Origin: Halopelagius longus
GTDB taxonomy: Archaea > Halobacteriota > Halobacteria > Halobacteriales > Haloferacaceae
Length of the DNA: 64,000 nucleotides
Direction of reading: 5' to 3'
Assembly: GCF_900100875.1 (NCBI RefSeq)
Contig: NZ_FNKQ01000003.1
Location: 496,001 to 560,000 of the forward strand
The notes beneath the pieces were generated by a model. The model worked only from the letters and a program-made list of their open reading frames with translations, was not told the origin of the DNA and made no database searches. Each line of letters opens with the position of its first letter. The first letter of the stretch is position 1. The position numbers and the translations under genes are program-made. Positions 25,557 to 33,716 of the stretch are shown here, piece after piece.

Positions 25557-26351
25557 ATGATTGATAGGTTCGCGCGCTTGGCGACCATTCTCGGCGTCCA
25601 CCCCCTCGCGGCGCGGGGGTACGGACTCGCCAAGGGCGTAGAGTACCGCCTCCACGGCGGGACGTACCCCGTCGAAGTCGGCGGCGCCGCAGCGGAGTTC
25701 CACATCCCGACGCGAAACGAGTTCTCCGACTTCGATACGCTCGAAGAACGGCCGGTTCTCGAAGCACTCCTCGGCGAACTCCGCTCGGACGACGTGTTCT
25801 ACGACGTGGGCGCGAACGTGGGGTTGTACGCGTGTCTGGCCGCCGACGTGGTCGAACCCCCCGTCTTCGCCTTCGAACCCCACCCCGAGAACGCCGACCG
25901 GTTGGCGCAGAACGTCGCCACTAACGGCGCGAACGTCTCGCTGTACCGGTGCGCACTCGCCGGCGAGGAGGGGGCGGCCGAGTTGGCACTCGCGTTGGAC
26001 GAGGTGGGCTCTGCGGGGCACAGTCTCGTCGGCACGCCCGGAAAGTCCGGGTACGGACGAGTCGAAGTGCGGCGGCGACGCGGCGACGAACTCGTCGAGT
26101 CGGAGGGACTGCCGAAACCGACGGCGCTGAAAATCGACGTGGAGGGGGCGGAACTCGAGGTTCTCGACGGATTGGCGGAGACGCTTTCGCGCCCCTCGTG
26201 CCGCCTCGTCTACTGCGAAGTCCACCCCGAACACCTCCGGATGGCCGGGTCGTCGGTGGCCGACGTTCGGAACAGATTGGAGGCGTTCGGGTTCGCCGTC
26301 GAAGACCGATCGATTCGGTCCGAGCAACCGTTCCTCCGGGCCGAGAAGTGA
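25557..26351 (+). CDS. FkbM-family methyltransferase
   Basis: A 264-residue SAM-dependent methyltransferase. Motif I is DDVFYDVGANVGLYACLAAD at about 80-99, followed by FAFEPHPENADRLAQN, typical of FkbM. A later segment ALKIDVEGAELEVLDGLAE is also diagnostic. FkbM enzymes methylate hydroxyls of sugars, polyketides or glycans; in haloarchaea they often serve surface glycan synthesis, but no glycosyltransferase is adjacent here. The ATG at 25557 is preferred over a GTG seven codons earlier, because an AT-rich TTCATAG stretch sits about 27 bases before it. Confidence 0.85.
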   Translation: MIDRFARLATILGVHPLAARGYGLAKGVEYRLHGGTYPVEVGGAAAEFHIPTRNEFSDFDTLEERPVLEALLGELRSDDVFYDVGANVGLYACLAADVVEPPVFAFEPHPENADRLAQNVATNGANVSLYRCALAGEEGAAELALALDEVGSAGHSLVGTPGKSGYGRVEVRRRRGDELVESEGLPKPTALKIDVEGAELEVLDGLAETLSRPSCRLVYCEVHPEHLRMAGSSVADVRNRLEAFGFAVEDRSIRSEQPFLRAEK

Positions 26352-26391
26352 CGGCCGTACGTTCATAACCCATCGCGGGGCCACACCCCGC

Positions 26392-27066
26392 GTGTCACCC
26401 GAGTCGATTCCGTTCTCTCACCTCGCCCGCGCGGCGTACTGCCCCCGACAACTGTACTACGCCGAGAAGTACGACGACCACGAACCGCCCGCCGAAGTCG
26501 AAGCGGTCCGGGAACTCGCGTTCCGGTACCGCGAACTCCGCGAGGCGCGCGCGGACGAACTCGACGCTCTCCCCGTCGACGCCTCGCCCGCCTCCTACCG
26601 CGAGAATCTGGAGACGCTGGCCGCCCGCGACGACTGGGCGGAACTCGCCGACCCGACGACGCGGGACGCGTTCCTCTCGGGGCGGGACTGCCACGGCGTC
26701 GCACACAAACTCCTCGACGTCGGGGACGGCCCGCCGGTACCGACCGTCGTCTCGCCGGGGACGCCGCCGGAGAACGGCGTCTGGACGCCCCAACGCGTCC
26801 GCGCGGTGGCGGCGGCGAAGGCGCTTGCGTGGGAGCGGGAGCGGGAGATTCCGCGCGCACTCGTGGAGTACCCCGCCCACGGCGTCGTGCGGACGGTTCG
26901 GCTCACGACCCGAAACAAGGGCGCGTACCGCCGAACGCTGTGGACCGTCCGTTCGACCGAAGGGGTCCCCTCGCGCGTGGAGAACAGAGAGAAGTGCCGC
27001 GAGTGCGCGTACCGAACCCGGTGCGGAACGAAGACCCGGTCGCTGAAGACGATGCTGGGGTTGTGA
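26392..27066 (+). CDS. Solitary Cas4-like / Dna2-like PD-(D/E)XK protein
   Basis: A 224-residue protein with a GTG start. It has the cysteine frame of Cas4: one near the N-terminus (AAYCPRQLYY, about 17) and three at the C-terminus (CRECAYRTRC, about 203-212), which in Cas4 hold a 4Fe-4S cluster. The nuclease core is less clear: a His in GRDCHGVAHKLL is present. The usual E-x-K strand reads LVEYPAHGVV, with Pro where Lys is expected, and no clear VD segment is seen. Nuclease activity is therefore doubtful. No cas genes or repeats are nearby. Confidence 0.72.
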   Translation: MSPESIPFSHLARAAYCPRQLYYAEKYDDHEPPAEVEAVRELAFRYRELREARADELDALPVDASPASYRENLETLAARDDWAELADPTTRDAFLSGRDCHGVAHKLLDVGDGPPVPTVVSPGTPPENGVWTPQRVRAVAAAKALAWEREREIPRALVEYPAHGVVRTVRLTTRNKGAYRRTLWTVRSTEGVPSRVENREKCRECAYRTRCGTKTRSLKTMLGL

Positions 27067-27075
27067 ACCGTCTCG

Positions 27076-27729
27076 CTACTCCCGTTCGTCCTCGTGGTCG
27101 GCCAGCCACGCCTCCACCTCGTCGGCTAACGCGGCGCGTCGGTGGACGACGCCCCGTCCGGGGTCGACGACGGTGCTCGGGAGTCGTTCGTCCTCGCCTT
27201 CGTCGGGGGCGAGTTCGCCGATATCTACGATTGCGGCGACGGCCGCCCGCAGTTCGTCGGCCAACTGGTCGGGGTGGGTGACGCTCGGTTCGCCGCTTAC
27301 GTTCGCACTCGTCGCCGTCACCGGCGTCGGCGCGGCGCGGGAAAGGAGTTCGAGGGCGACGGCGTGGTCCGGGACGCGGACGCCGACCCGGTCGCCGCCC
27401 GCCGTGAGTTCGTCCGGCAGTTCGTCGCCGCGTTCGACCACGACGGTGACGGGGCCGGGGAGGAACTCGCGCATGAATCGCTCCTCGAACGGCGTCGCAG
27501 AGACGTATCTCAGCGCCGCATCGACGTCCGGGACGGCCATCGAGAGCGGTTTCTCGCGCGGGCGGTCCTTCGCCTCGAAGGCGCGTTCGACCGCCTCGGC
27601 GTCCGTCGCGTCCGCGCCGAGGCCGTACACCGTCTCCGTCGGGTAGACGACGAGTCCCCCGTCGCGGACGGCGGCGGCGGCGGCGTCGAGTTCATCGTCG
27701 GTAGCCGTGGTGTCGTCCGTAGGCGGCAT
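27076..27729 (-). CDS. sua5: L-threonylcarbamoyladenylate synthase (Sua5/YrdC family)
   Basis: A 217-residue YrdC-domain protein making threonylcarbamoyl-AMP from Thr, bicarbonate and ATP, the first step of the t6A37 tRNA modification. Typical segments are GGLVVYPTETVYGLGADATD at about 24-43, the basic K.R....PL motif in KDRPREKPLSMAV, and the terminal-pocket motif TATSANVSGEPS at about 146-157. It lacks the extra C-terminal Sua5 domain, so it is the short form. Convergent with the Cas4-like gene, with 9 bases between them. Confidence 0.92.
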   Translation of the reverse strand: MPPTDDTTATDDELDAAAAAVRDGGLVVYPTETVYGLGADATDAEAVERAFEAKDRPREKPLSMAVPDVDAALRYVSATPFEERFMREFLPGPVTVVVERGDELPDELTAGGDRVGVRVPDHAVALELLSRAAPTPVTATSANVSGEPSVTHPDQLADELRAAVAAIVDIGELAPDEGEDERLPSTVVDPGRGVVHRRAALADEVEAWLADHEDERE

Positions 27730-27776
27730 GGTCGTCCGAGAGGTGGCGGCGGGCGAGAAAAAGCGTGCCGAAGCGG

Positions 27777-28286
27777 TCAGGCGTGTTCGGCGACGGCGTC
27801 TTCGAGTTCGTCGTAGTCGGGGAAGTCCGGCCACTCCGCGGCGATCCACTTGTACTGCACCGTTCGCTCTTCGTCCACGACGAACGCCGCGGGGCGGTGT
27901 TCGGTGACGCCGGCCATCCCGTCTAAGTCGTTCTCGATGCCCCACTTCGCGGCGACGTCGGCGTTGGGGTCCGAGAAGAGGCGCGCGTCCACGTCGCGTT
28001 GCTCTAAGAACGTCTTGTGCTCGTACGGCGAGGAGATGGAGACGCCGACGGTGGTCAACTGTTCGGGGACCCCCCTGTCGCGGAGTTCGTTCCAGACGTA
28101 CGTCGAGGGGAACGCGCCGTCGGCGGGGTGGAACACGAGGAGGACCGGTCCCTCCTCCGTCAGTTCGGACAGCGACGCGTCCTGCCAGTACTCGTCGTTG
28201 ACTAACGGGCGCGTGAAGTCCGGCGCGTCCTCGCCGACGGCGGGGGCGTCCGGTTCGGGAAGTTCGACCACCTCGAAGTCGGGCAT
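27777..28286 (-). CDS. Redoxin-fold protein without cysteine
   Basis: A 169-residue AhpC/TSA-like protein with a thioredoxin fold: VGEDAPDFTRPLVNDEYWQD, then PVLLVFHPADGAFPSTYVWN and PAAFVVDEERTVQYKWIA. Where peroxiredoxins carry the peroxidatic Cys, the sequence reads DGAFPSTY, and the whole protein contains no cysteine. It cannot be a cysteine peroxidase. It overlaps the upstream glutaredoxin-like gene by the ATGA arrangement, so the two are cotranscribed and may work together, perhaps in binding rather than catalysis. Confidence 0.85.
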   Translation of the reverse strand: MPDFEVVELPEPDAPAVGEDAPDFTRPLVNDEYWQDASLSELTEEGPVLLVFHPADGAFPSTYVWNELRDRGVPEQLTTVGVSISSPYEHKTFLEQRDVDARLFSDPNADVAAKWGIENDLDGMAGVTEHRPAAFVVDEERTVQYKWIAAEWPDFPDYDELEDAVAEHA

Positions 28287-28555
28287 CAGGCCGCACCCCC
28301 GTCGCCGTACGTCTTTTCGAGGTACTCGACGATGTTCGCCGACTCCGACATCGTGACGCCGGTGTTCTCGTCGATTATCGCGGGGACGGTGCGCTTGCCC
28401 GAGATGCGCTTGACCGCGTTGCGGTCCGAGTGCATCGGTTCGACGAACCGAGACTCGTACGGAAGGTCGAGTTCCTGCAGGACCCGAACTACCCGCTCGC
28501 AGTAGGGGCACGCCTGCAGGCGATACAGCGTTATCGCCGGGTTGTCGCCTGCCAT
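28286..28555 (-). CDS. Glutaredoxin / GST N-terminal domain protein
   Basis: An 89-residue thioredoxin-fold protein: ITLYRLQACPYCERVVRVLQ places a CPYC redox motif at about 16-19. TVPAIIDENTGVTMSESANI carries the cis-Pro and the Glu-Ser pair typical of the glutathione S-transferase N-terminal domain. It may use gamma-glutamylcysteine, the main thiol of haloarchaea, by inference. It is the first gene of a two-gene operon with the cysteine-free redoxin. Confidence 0.87.
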   Translation of the reverse strand: MAGDNPAITLYRLQACPYCERVVRVLQELDLPYESRFVEPMHSDRNAVKRISGKRTVPAIIDENTGVTMSESANIVEYLEKTYGDGGAA

Positions 28556-28701
28556 GGTCGCGTGTACGGACGACGCGTCCCTAAGACCTTCGCTCGCGGG
28601 AATCCGCGCCGCGAGCGGCGGTACCCGCCAAAATCGTACGTTCGTGGACTCAAACCGAGGGTAAACCTTAATTCCGGGGCCGGACAAGGGAACGTAGTTG
28701 C

Positions 28702-30144
28702 ATGGGTTTGCCGCCGCTATACACATACACCGCCGCCGGGACTACGGTTCCGGGCGGTGCGAGTACGCCCGACGCCCACTCTTTCGTCGGGACCGCATCG
28801 GCTACAGCATCGGTGCTCCAATCGGTGCTGCAGTCAGCCCCCATCAACGATACGACCGTCACCGTCGCCGGGGCGGTCGTCATCGTGATACTCATCGGGT
28901 TTTCCGGGTTCTTCTCCTCTTCGGAGATAGCGATGTTCTCGCTGGCGAAGCACCGCATCGATTCGCTGGTGGAGGAGGAACTACCCGGCGCGAAGACGGT
29001 GCAGAGTCTCAAGTCTAACCCGCACCGACTGCTCGTCACCATCCTCGTCGGGAACAACATCGTCAACATCGCCATGTCCTCCATCGCGACGGCGCTAGTC
29101 GGTATCTACTTCGACGCCGGCACCGCGGTTCTCCTCTCGACGTTCGGCATCACGACGCTCGTGTTGCTGTTCGGCGAGAGCGCCCCCAAATCCTACGCGG
29201 TCGAGAACACCGAATCGTGGGCCCTCCGAATCGCCCGCCCCCTGAAGTACTGCGAGTACGTCCTCCTCCCCCTCGTCGTCTTCTTCGACTACCTCACCCG
29301 CGCGATAAACAAGGTGACCGGCGGTCGGTCGTCCATCGAGACGTCGTACATCACCCGCGACGAGATACAGGGCCTCATCGAGACGGGCGAACGCGAGGGG
29401 GTCATAGAGGAGGAGGAACGCGAGATGCTCGACCGCATCTTCCGCTTTAACTCCACCATCGCCAAGGAGGTGATGACGCCGCGTCTCGACATGAACGCCG
29501 TCTCGAAGGACGCGACCATCGACGAGGCCATCGAGACGTGCGTGCAGGCGGACCACGAACGGGTCCCCGTCTACGACGGTAACCTCGACAACATCATCGG
29601 CATCGTCAACATCCGCGACATGGTCCGCGAGAAGTTCTACGGCGAGGGCGGGGGCGAACTCGCGGACATCGTCCAACCGACGCTCCACGTCCCCGAGTCG
29701 AAGAACGTCGACGAACTGCTGACGGAGATTCAGGACAACCGGATGCAGATGGTCATCGTCATCGACGAGTTCGGGACCACCGAGGGCCTCATCACCCTCG
29801 AAGACATGGTCGAGGAGATCGTCGGCGACATCCTCGAAGGCGACGAGGAGGAGCCGTTCGAGTTCCTCGACGACCGGACGACGCTGGTCCGCGGCGAGGT
29901 CAACATCGACGAGGTCAACGAGGTGCTCGAACTCGACCTGCCGGAGGGCGAGGAGTTCGAGACGCTGGCGGGCTTCATCTTCAACCGCGCGGGCCGTCTG
30001 GTCGAGGAGGGCGAGGAGATCGAGTACGACGACGTCACCATCCGCATCGAGCAGGTGGACAACACCCGCATCATGAAGGCTCGAATCACCAAATCGGAGA
30101 CGCCGCCGGAGGACGAACAGCAGGAGTTAGAGAGCGAACCGTAG
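28702..30144 (+). CDS. CNNM/CorC-type membrane protein with CBS domains
   Basis: A 480-residue protein. An N-terminal transmembrane DUF21 domain spans about 45-235 (GFSGFFSSSEIAMFSLAKHR is the typical start). Two CBS domains follow at about 255-375 (VMTPRLDMNAVSKDATIDEA, FGTTEGLITLEDMVEEIVGD), and a C-terminal CorC/HlyC domain at about 395-465. Relatives are linked to magnesium or other cation efflux, although old annotations call them hemolysins. The 50 residues before DUF21 are polar and unusual. An AACCTTAATT box near 28663-28672 precedes the start. Confidence 0.88.
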   Translation: MGLPPLYTYTAAGTTVPGGASTPDAHSFVGTASATASVLQSVLQSAPINDTTVTVAGAVVIVILIGFSGFFSSSEIAMFSLAKHRIDSLVEEELPGAKTVQSLKSNPHRLLVTILVGNNIVNIAMSSIATALVGIYFDAGTAVLLSTFGITTLVLLFGESAPKSYAVENTESWALRIARPLKYCEYVLLPLVVFFDYLTRAINKVTGGRSSIETSYITRDEIQGLIETGEREGVIEEEEREMLDRIFRFNSTIAKEVMTPRLDMNAVSKDATIDEAIETCVQADHERVPVYDGNLDNIIGIVNIRDMVREKFYGEGGGELADIVQPTLHVPESKNVDELLTEIQDNRMQMVIVIDEFGTTEGLITLEDMVEEIVGDILEGDEEEPFEFLDDRTTLVRGEVNIDEVNEVLELDLPEGEEFETLAGFIFNRAGRLVEEGEEIEYDDVTIRIEQVDNTRIMKARITKSETPPEDEQQELESEP

Positions 30145-30166
30145 CGTCGGCGTTCGAGCGTCTCTT

Positions 30167-31360
30167 TTAGAGGACCGAACTGACGGCGAGGAACACGCCG
30201 TAACTGAGCGCGAACGCGAGGGCGAGCGACCCGACCCACGCCAGAACCGTCTTCAGCATCTTGTCCCGACTGACCCCGCTCCCGCCGGCGGCGTAGCCGC
30301 TTCCGATGATGGCGCTGACGATTATCTCGTTGAACGAGACGGGGACGCCGAGCGCGACGGCGGCTTGAGCGATTGCGAAGGAGGGGATCATCGCCGCGAT
30401 GGAGCGGCGCGGGCCGAGCGAGGAGTAGTCCTGCGCGAGCGCCTTTATCATCCGCGGCGCGCCGGTCCACGACCCCGCGAGGAGCCCGAGTCCGCCGCCG
30501 GCGAGGACGACGACGAGCGGAATCGTCACCGCGTCCAAGAGGGGGACGAGCGGTCCGATGGCGAGGCCGACCTGACTCCCGCCGGCGGAGAACGCGACGA
30601 GGCCGCCGAGAAAGAGGAGGAAGTGGCGCTGACCCGCGGCCGGTTCCCGCATGTCGAGCGAGACGACGGCCGCGGTGAGGAGCGCGAACAGCAGGGCGAT
30701 TCCGACCGTCCCGAGGTCGATTCCGGCGACGGTGACGGTCGGGAGGAAACTCGCGGCGTACCCCGCAAGCGACATCCCGCCGGCGTCCGCCGGGCCGAGG
30801 AGCGCAAAGCGGATGTTGGCGACGAGGAAGCCGACGATGCCCGCCAGCACGGGGACGGCGACCCGTTCTGACACCGACTCGCTCCGGAGGAGGCGGGCGG
30901 TGGCGTAGGCGGTGCCACCGCCGACGAACGGGGTCAGCACCCAGAGGCTCACGATGACCTGATACTTCTCCCACGCGGGCGCGCCCCCGTTGGCCAACCC
31001 GACGCCGACGACTGCGCCGGTGACGGTGAACGCCGTCGCGATGGGGTAGCCGGTGAAGACGCCGACGGCGACGAGTGCCGCCGCGGTGGCGAGTGCGACT
31101 ATCGAGGCGGTGGCGGTGAGGACCGACCCGACGACGAGTTCGTTCCCGACGGCCTGCGTGACGTTCGCGCCCTGCAACACCGCACCAGCGAACCCGAGGA
31201 GGCCGACGACGAACCCGGCGCGCATGATGGAGATGGCGTTCGCGCCGACGGCGGGCGCGAAGGGGGTGGAGCCGGACGACCCGGCTCCGATGGCCCACGC
31301 CATGAACAGACTCGCGAGCGAGGCGACGACGAGCGTCAGGAGAACTCCTGTAGCCACCAT
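30167..31360 (-). CDS. Inorganic phosphate transporter, PiT family
   Basis: A 397-residue membrane protein with about ten helices in two halves. The N-terminal repeat has AVGANAISIMRAGFVVGLLG and the C-terminal repeat FNEIIVSAIIGSGYAAGGSG, the paired signature regions of PiT/PHO4 carriers. It would import phosphate with a cation. It lies nine bases after a 59-residue membrane protein on the same strand and is divergent from a membrane-anchored winged-helix protein. Confidence 0.88.
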   Translation of the reverse strand: MVATGVLLTLVVASLASLFMAWAIGAGSSGSTPFAPAVGANAISIMRAGFVVGLLGFAGAVLQGANVTQAVGNELVVGSVLTATASIVALATAAALVAVGVFTGYPIATAFTVTGAVVGVGLANGGAPAWEKYQVIVSLWVLTPFVGGGTAYATARLLRSESVSERVAVPVLAGIVGFLVANIRFALLGPADAGGMSLAGYAASFLPTVTVAGIDLGTVGIALLFALLTAAVVSLDMREPAAGQRHFLLFLGGLVAFSAGGSQVGLAIGPLVPLLDAVTIPLVVVLAGGGLGLLAGSWTGAPRMIKALAQDYSSLGPRRSIAAMIPSFAIAQAAVALGVPVSFNEIIVSAIIGSGYAAGGSGVSRDKMLKTVLAWVGSLALAFALSYGVFLAVSSVL

Positions 31361-31369
31361 GGCGGCGGG

Positions 31370-31549
31370 CTACTTCCCCCGGTATCCCTCGTCGAAGCCG
31401 TCGCGGAGGCCGGTCAGCGTCCGGCGAACGAAGAGGTACATGAAGAAGACGAAGGCGAGAAGCACCACGACCAGTCCGACGAGGACGGGGTTCCCCGCGA
31501 CGAAGTCGAGGAACCCATCGACGAGACTCTGTAGCGGACGGGCGAACAT
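31370..31549 (-). CDS. Small single-helix membrane protein upstream of PiT
   Basis: A 59-residue protein starting MFARPLQSLVDGFLDFVAGN, with one long hydrophobic helix (VLVGLVVVLLAFVFFMYLFV) and a basic C-terminus (RRTLTGLRDGFDEGYRGK). Its stop is nine bases from the PiT start, so it is probably the first gene of that operon and perhaps an accessory subunit, by position only. Confidence 0.65.
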   Translation of the reverse strand: MFARPLQSLVDGFLDFVAGNPVLVGLVVVLLAFVFFMYLFVRRTLTGLRDGFDEGYRGK

Positions 31550-31656
31550 GGCCGGGGCTTTCCGGGGGAGAGGTATAGCCGTTTCGCCGCGGCGACGACG
31601 ACGCCGCCACCGAAAGAGAGAAGAGTAATAACACCCGAGAGGAACGAACGTTCCAG

Positions 31657-32652
31657 ATGGCGGATATTCTCCCCTCCCGACCTGACCCGCCGGACGACGA
31701 CGACAAGGAGCCTCGCGTGGTGGGGATAGACAGCGAGGGCGTCGAGGACCTCCTCTCGGCCATCTCGTCGGACACCGCGCGGTCGATTCTGGCCGAACTC
31801 CACGAGCGACCGGCGACGCCCTCCGAGGTTGCCGACCGGACGGACACGTCGATTCAGAACGCCCAGTACCACCTCGGACGACTGAACGACACCGGTCTCG
31901 TCGAGGAGTCCGGGACGGCCTACTCCGAGAAGGGCCGGGAGATGACCGTCTACGCGCCCGCCGACCGCGCCCTCGTCGTCGTGGCCGGACAGGAGGACGA
32001 CACCTCGGGACTGCAGACGGCGCTGTCGCAACTACTCGGCGGCCTCGGCGTCGTCGCACTCGGGAGCGTCGTCGTGGACCGACTCGCGCGGCGCGGCGGC
32101 CCCGCCTTCTCCGTCGGGATGGGGAGTAGCGGCGGCGCGGGCGGCGAATCGGGAGGCGGCACGGGCGGCGACGGGAGCGCCCAGACGGACCTCACCGGAC
32201 AGAGCGTCGAGACGAACGCGACGACCGAAGGTGCCCGGACGACGGCGGGTGGCGGAGACACCCCCGCGCCGTCGGAAGGCGCGGAGACGGCCGCCGACGC
32301 GCCCACGCGGACGCCGACGGACGCGCCGTCCGACGGCGGATTCCGCATCGCGGAGGTGACGGAGACGCCCGAGGAGACGGCGACGGAGGCGGCTCGAACG
32401 GTGCGAGAGACGGCGGAGGCGACCCGACAACCGACGGAAGCCGCCTCGACGCGGACGCCCGCGCCCGAGGAGACGGTAACGGAAGCGGCGACCGAGGCGG
32501 CGCAGGCCGCCACGGATGCGGCGACCGGGTCCGGCGACCCGGTGGCGACGCTCGGGGCGGCCGTCGCGTCGCTGTCGCCCGGCGAACTGTTCCTCCTCGG
32601 CGGGTTGGTGACCGTCGTCGCCGTCGGCGCGTACTGGTGGATTCGGAAGTGA
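31657..32652 (+). CDS. Winged-helix regulator anchored by a C-terminal membrane helix
   Basis: A 331-residue protein. Residues about 25-110 form an ArsR-like winged helix (ARSILAELHERPATPSEVAD, then QNAQYHLGRLNDTGLVEESG). A weakly hydrophobic stretch follows at about 120-140. Then comes a long Gly/Ala/Thr/Glu-rich low-complexity linker (about 150-300), and a final membrane helix GELFLLGGLVTVVAVGAYWW close to the C-terminus. The DNA-binding end is therefore cytoplasmic and tethered. It is divergent from the PiT operon, which is its most likely target, by inference. Confidence 0.8.
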   Translation: MADILPSRPDPPDDDDKEPRVVGIDSEGVEDLLSAISSDTARSILAELHERPATPSEVADRTDTSIQNAQYHLGRLNDTGLVEESGTAYSEKGREMTVYAPADRALVVVAGQEDDTSGLQTALSQLLGGLGVVALGSVVVDRLARRGGPAFSVGMGSSGGAGGESGGGTGGDGSAQTDLTGQSVETNATTEGARTTAGGGDTPAPSEGAETAADAPTRTPTDAPSDGGFRIAEVTETPEETATEAARTVRETAEATRQPTEAASTRTPAPEETVTEAATEAAQAATDAATGSGDPVATLGAAVASLSPGELFLLGGLVTVVAVGAYWWIRK

Positions 32653-33108
32653 GACGCGCTCCGGGCACTTTTCGGCCGTAGAGCGGTGACGGCGGCGCAC
32701 CGCGCACCTTTAGCTAAAACGGATGTTTCACTTTACGGAGCCTATATCGTACCGCGGACAGTACGTCGAATCGCAGGTCACACCGCACTTCGGCCCTCCA
32801 CCGTACCCGAACCGTGCCGAGACCGTCCCCCCCGTTCGGTCTCGTCTGACTCGAATCGCCGGATTCGAACCGTCGTCCCCACGGCGGACCGCACGCCGGT
32901 TTCCCCCTACCGGCGACGCGGGCGCGGACCCACCCCCCGTGCCCCACCGCGCCCGCACCGTCCGTCGGCGACGCGACACCGTCCCCCCATCCGTCGTCGC
33001 GTCGTCGGGACGACTCGTGCGACCTGTACCCTGTCTCCCCGCGGCCCTCCCCCGGGCCGCGCGTGCCCTGCCCCACGGCACGTTTTCCGTTCTGCGAGCG
33101 TTCGTCTC
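32653..33108. other. 456-base noncoding region with strand-skewed composition
   Basis: Gap between two genes that end towards each other. It is extremely C-rich on the plus strand (runs such as CCGTCCCCCCCG and CCACCCCCCGTG), unlike the neighbouring genes. Two TATA-like stretches occur near the left end: the palindrome TTTAGCTAAA (32711-32720) and CCTATATCG (about 32748-32756). Open frames here have no coding character. A G-rich structured RNA on the minus strand, or decayed DNA, is possible. Confidence 0.4.
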
Positions 33109-33630
33109 TCACTCCCCAGTCGGCGGTATCGTGAACGTCTCGAACGCGTCGCCGTCGGGTTCGACGAGGCGGCCGCGGACGCCCCCGTCCGGCAAGGCTT
33201 CGAGTTCCGCGTGCGCCGCCCGGTGGCCCCGCGGTTGGGCGTGACTCCCCGGATTGAGAAGCGTCACCTCGCCCGTGGCGTCGAACGTCGGTCGGTGACT
33301 GTGTCCGAAGAGAACCACGTCCGCGCCGCGTTCCCGCCCGAACAGCGATAGCGCCGTCGGACCGCCGCGGCGGGTGTGGGTCATCGCGAACGTGAGGCCG
33401 CCGTAGACGAACGTCCGGGCCTCCGGGAGGCGTTCGCGGATGCCGGCGTCGTCGTTGTTACCGAAGACGCCGAAGAAGCGGTCCGACTCCGCGACGAACT
33501 CGTCGAGGACCGACTCGCGCATGAAGTCGCCGGCGTGGGCGACGACATCGGCCTCTCGGACGGCGTCTGACGTGCGGCCGGAGAGGCGGTGCGAGTCAGT
33601 GCTGTGCGTATCGGAGACGACGACGAGCAT
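33109..33630 (-). CDS. Metallophosphoesterase, YfcE/MJ0936 type
   Basis: A 173-residue calcineurin-like phosphoesterase. Metal ligands are visible in order: SDTHS at 6-10 (Asp, His), HAGDF at about 32-36 (Asp), GNNDD at about 57-61 (Asn), THTRRGG at about 83-89 (His), and GHSHRPTF at about 108-115 (two His). Relatives hydrolyse phosphodiesters in vitro; the natural substrate is unknown. It is divergent from the cation efflux gene 86 bases away. Confidence 0.9.
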   Translation of the reverse strand: MLVVVSDTHSTDSHRLSGRTSDAVREADVVAHAGDFMRESVLDEFVAESDRFFGVFGNNDDAGIRERLPEARTFVYGGLTFAMTHTRRGGPTALSLFGRERGADVVLFGHSHRPTFDATGEVTLLNPGSHAQPRGHRAAHAELEALPDGGVRGRLVEPDGDAFETFTIPPTGE

Positions 33631-33716
33631 CGAACCGAGATACGGGAGCGAGGTTGAGGTATCTTCCGACCCGCGGCGGCGAAAACCCTCTTACCGCAGA
33701 CGGGAGTGGTGTGAAT

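Noticed and set aside
26392-27066. CRISPR-Cas locus signalled by the Cas4-like gene
   Set aside because: No other cas gene and no repeat array within the window. Solitary Cas4-like proteins are common in archaea.
28702-30144. Hemolysin annotation for the CNNM/CorC-type protein
   Set aside because: The DUF21-CBS-CorC layout fits cation transport-related proteins; nothing supports a toxin role.
32861-32873. T-loop-like GGTTCGAATCC on the minus strand, possible tRNA
   Set aside because: The T stem has a mismatch and no pairing acceptor or anticodon arm is found upstream. It may be coincidence or a decayed fragment.
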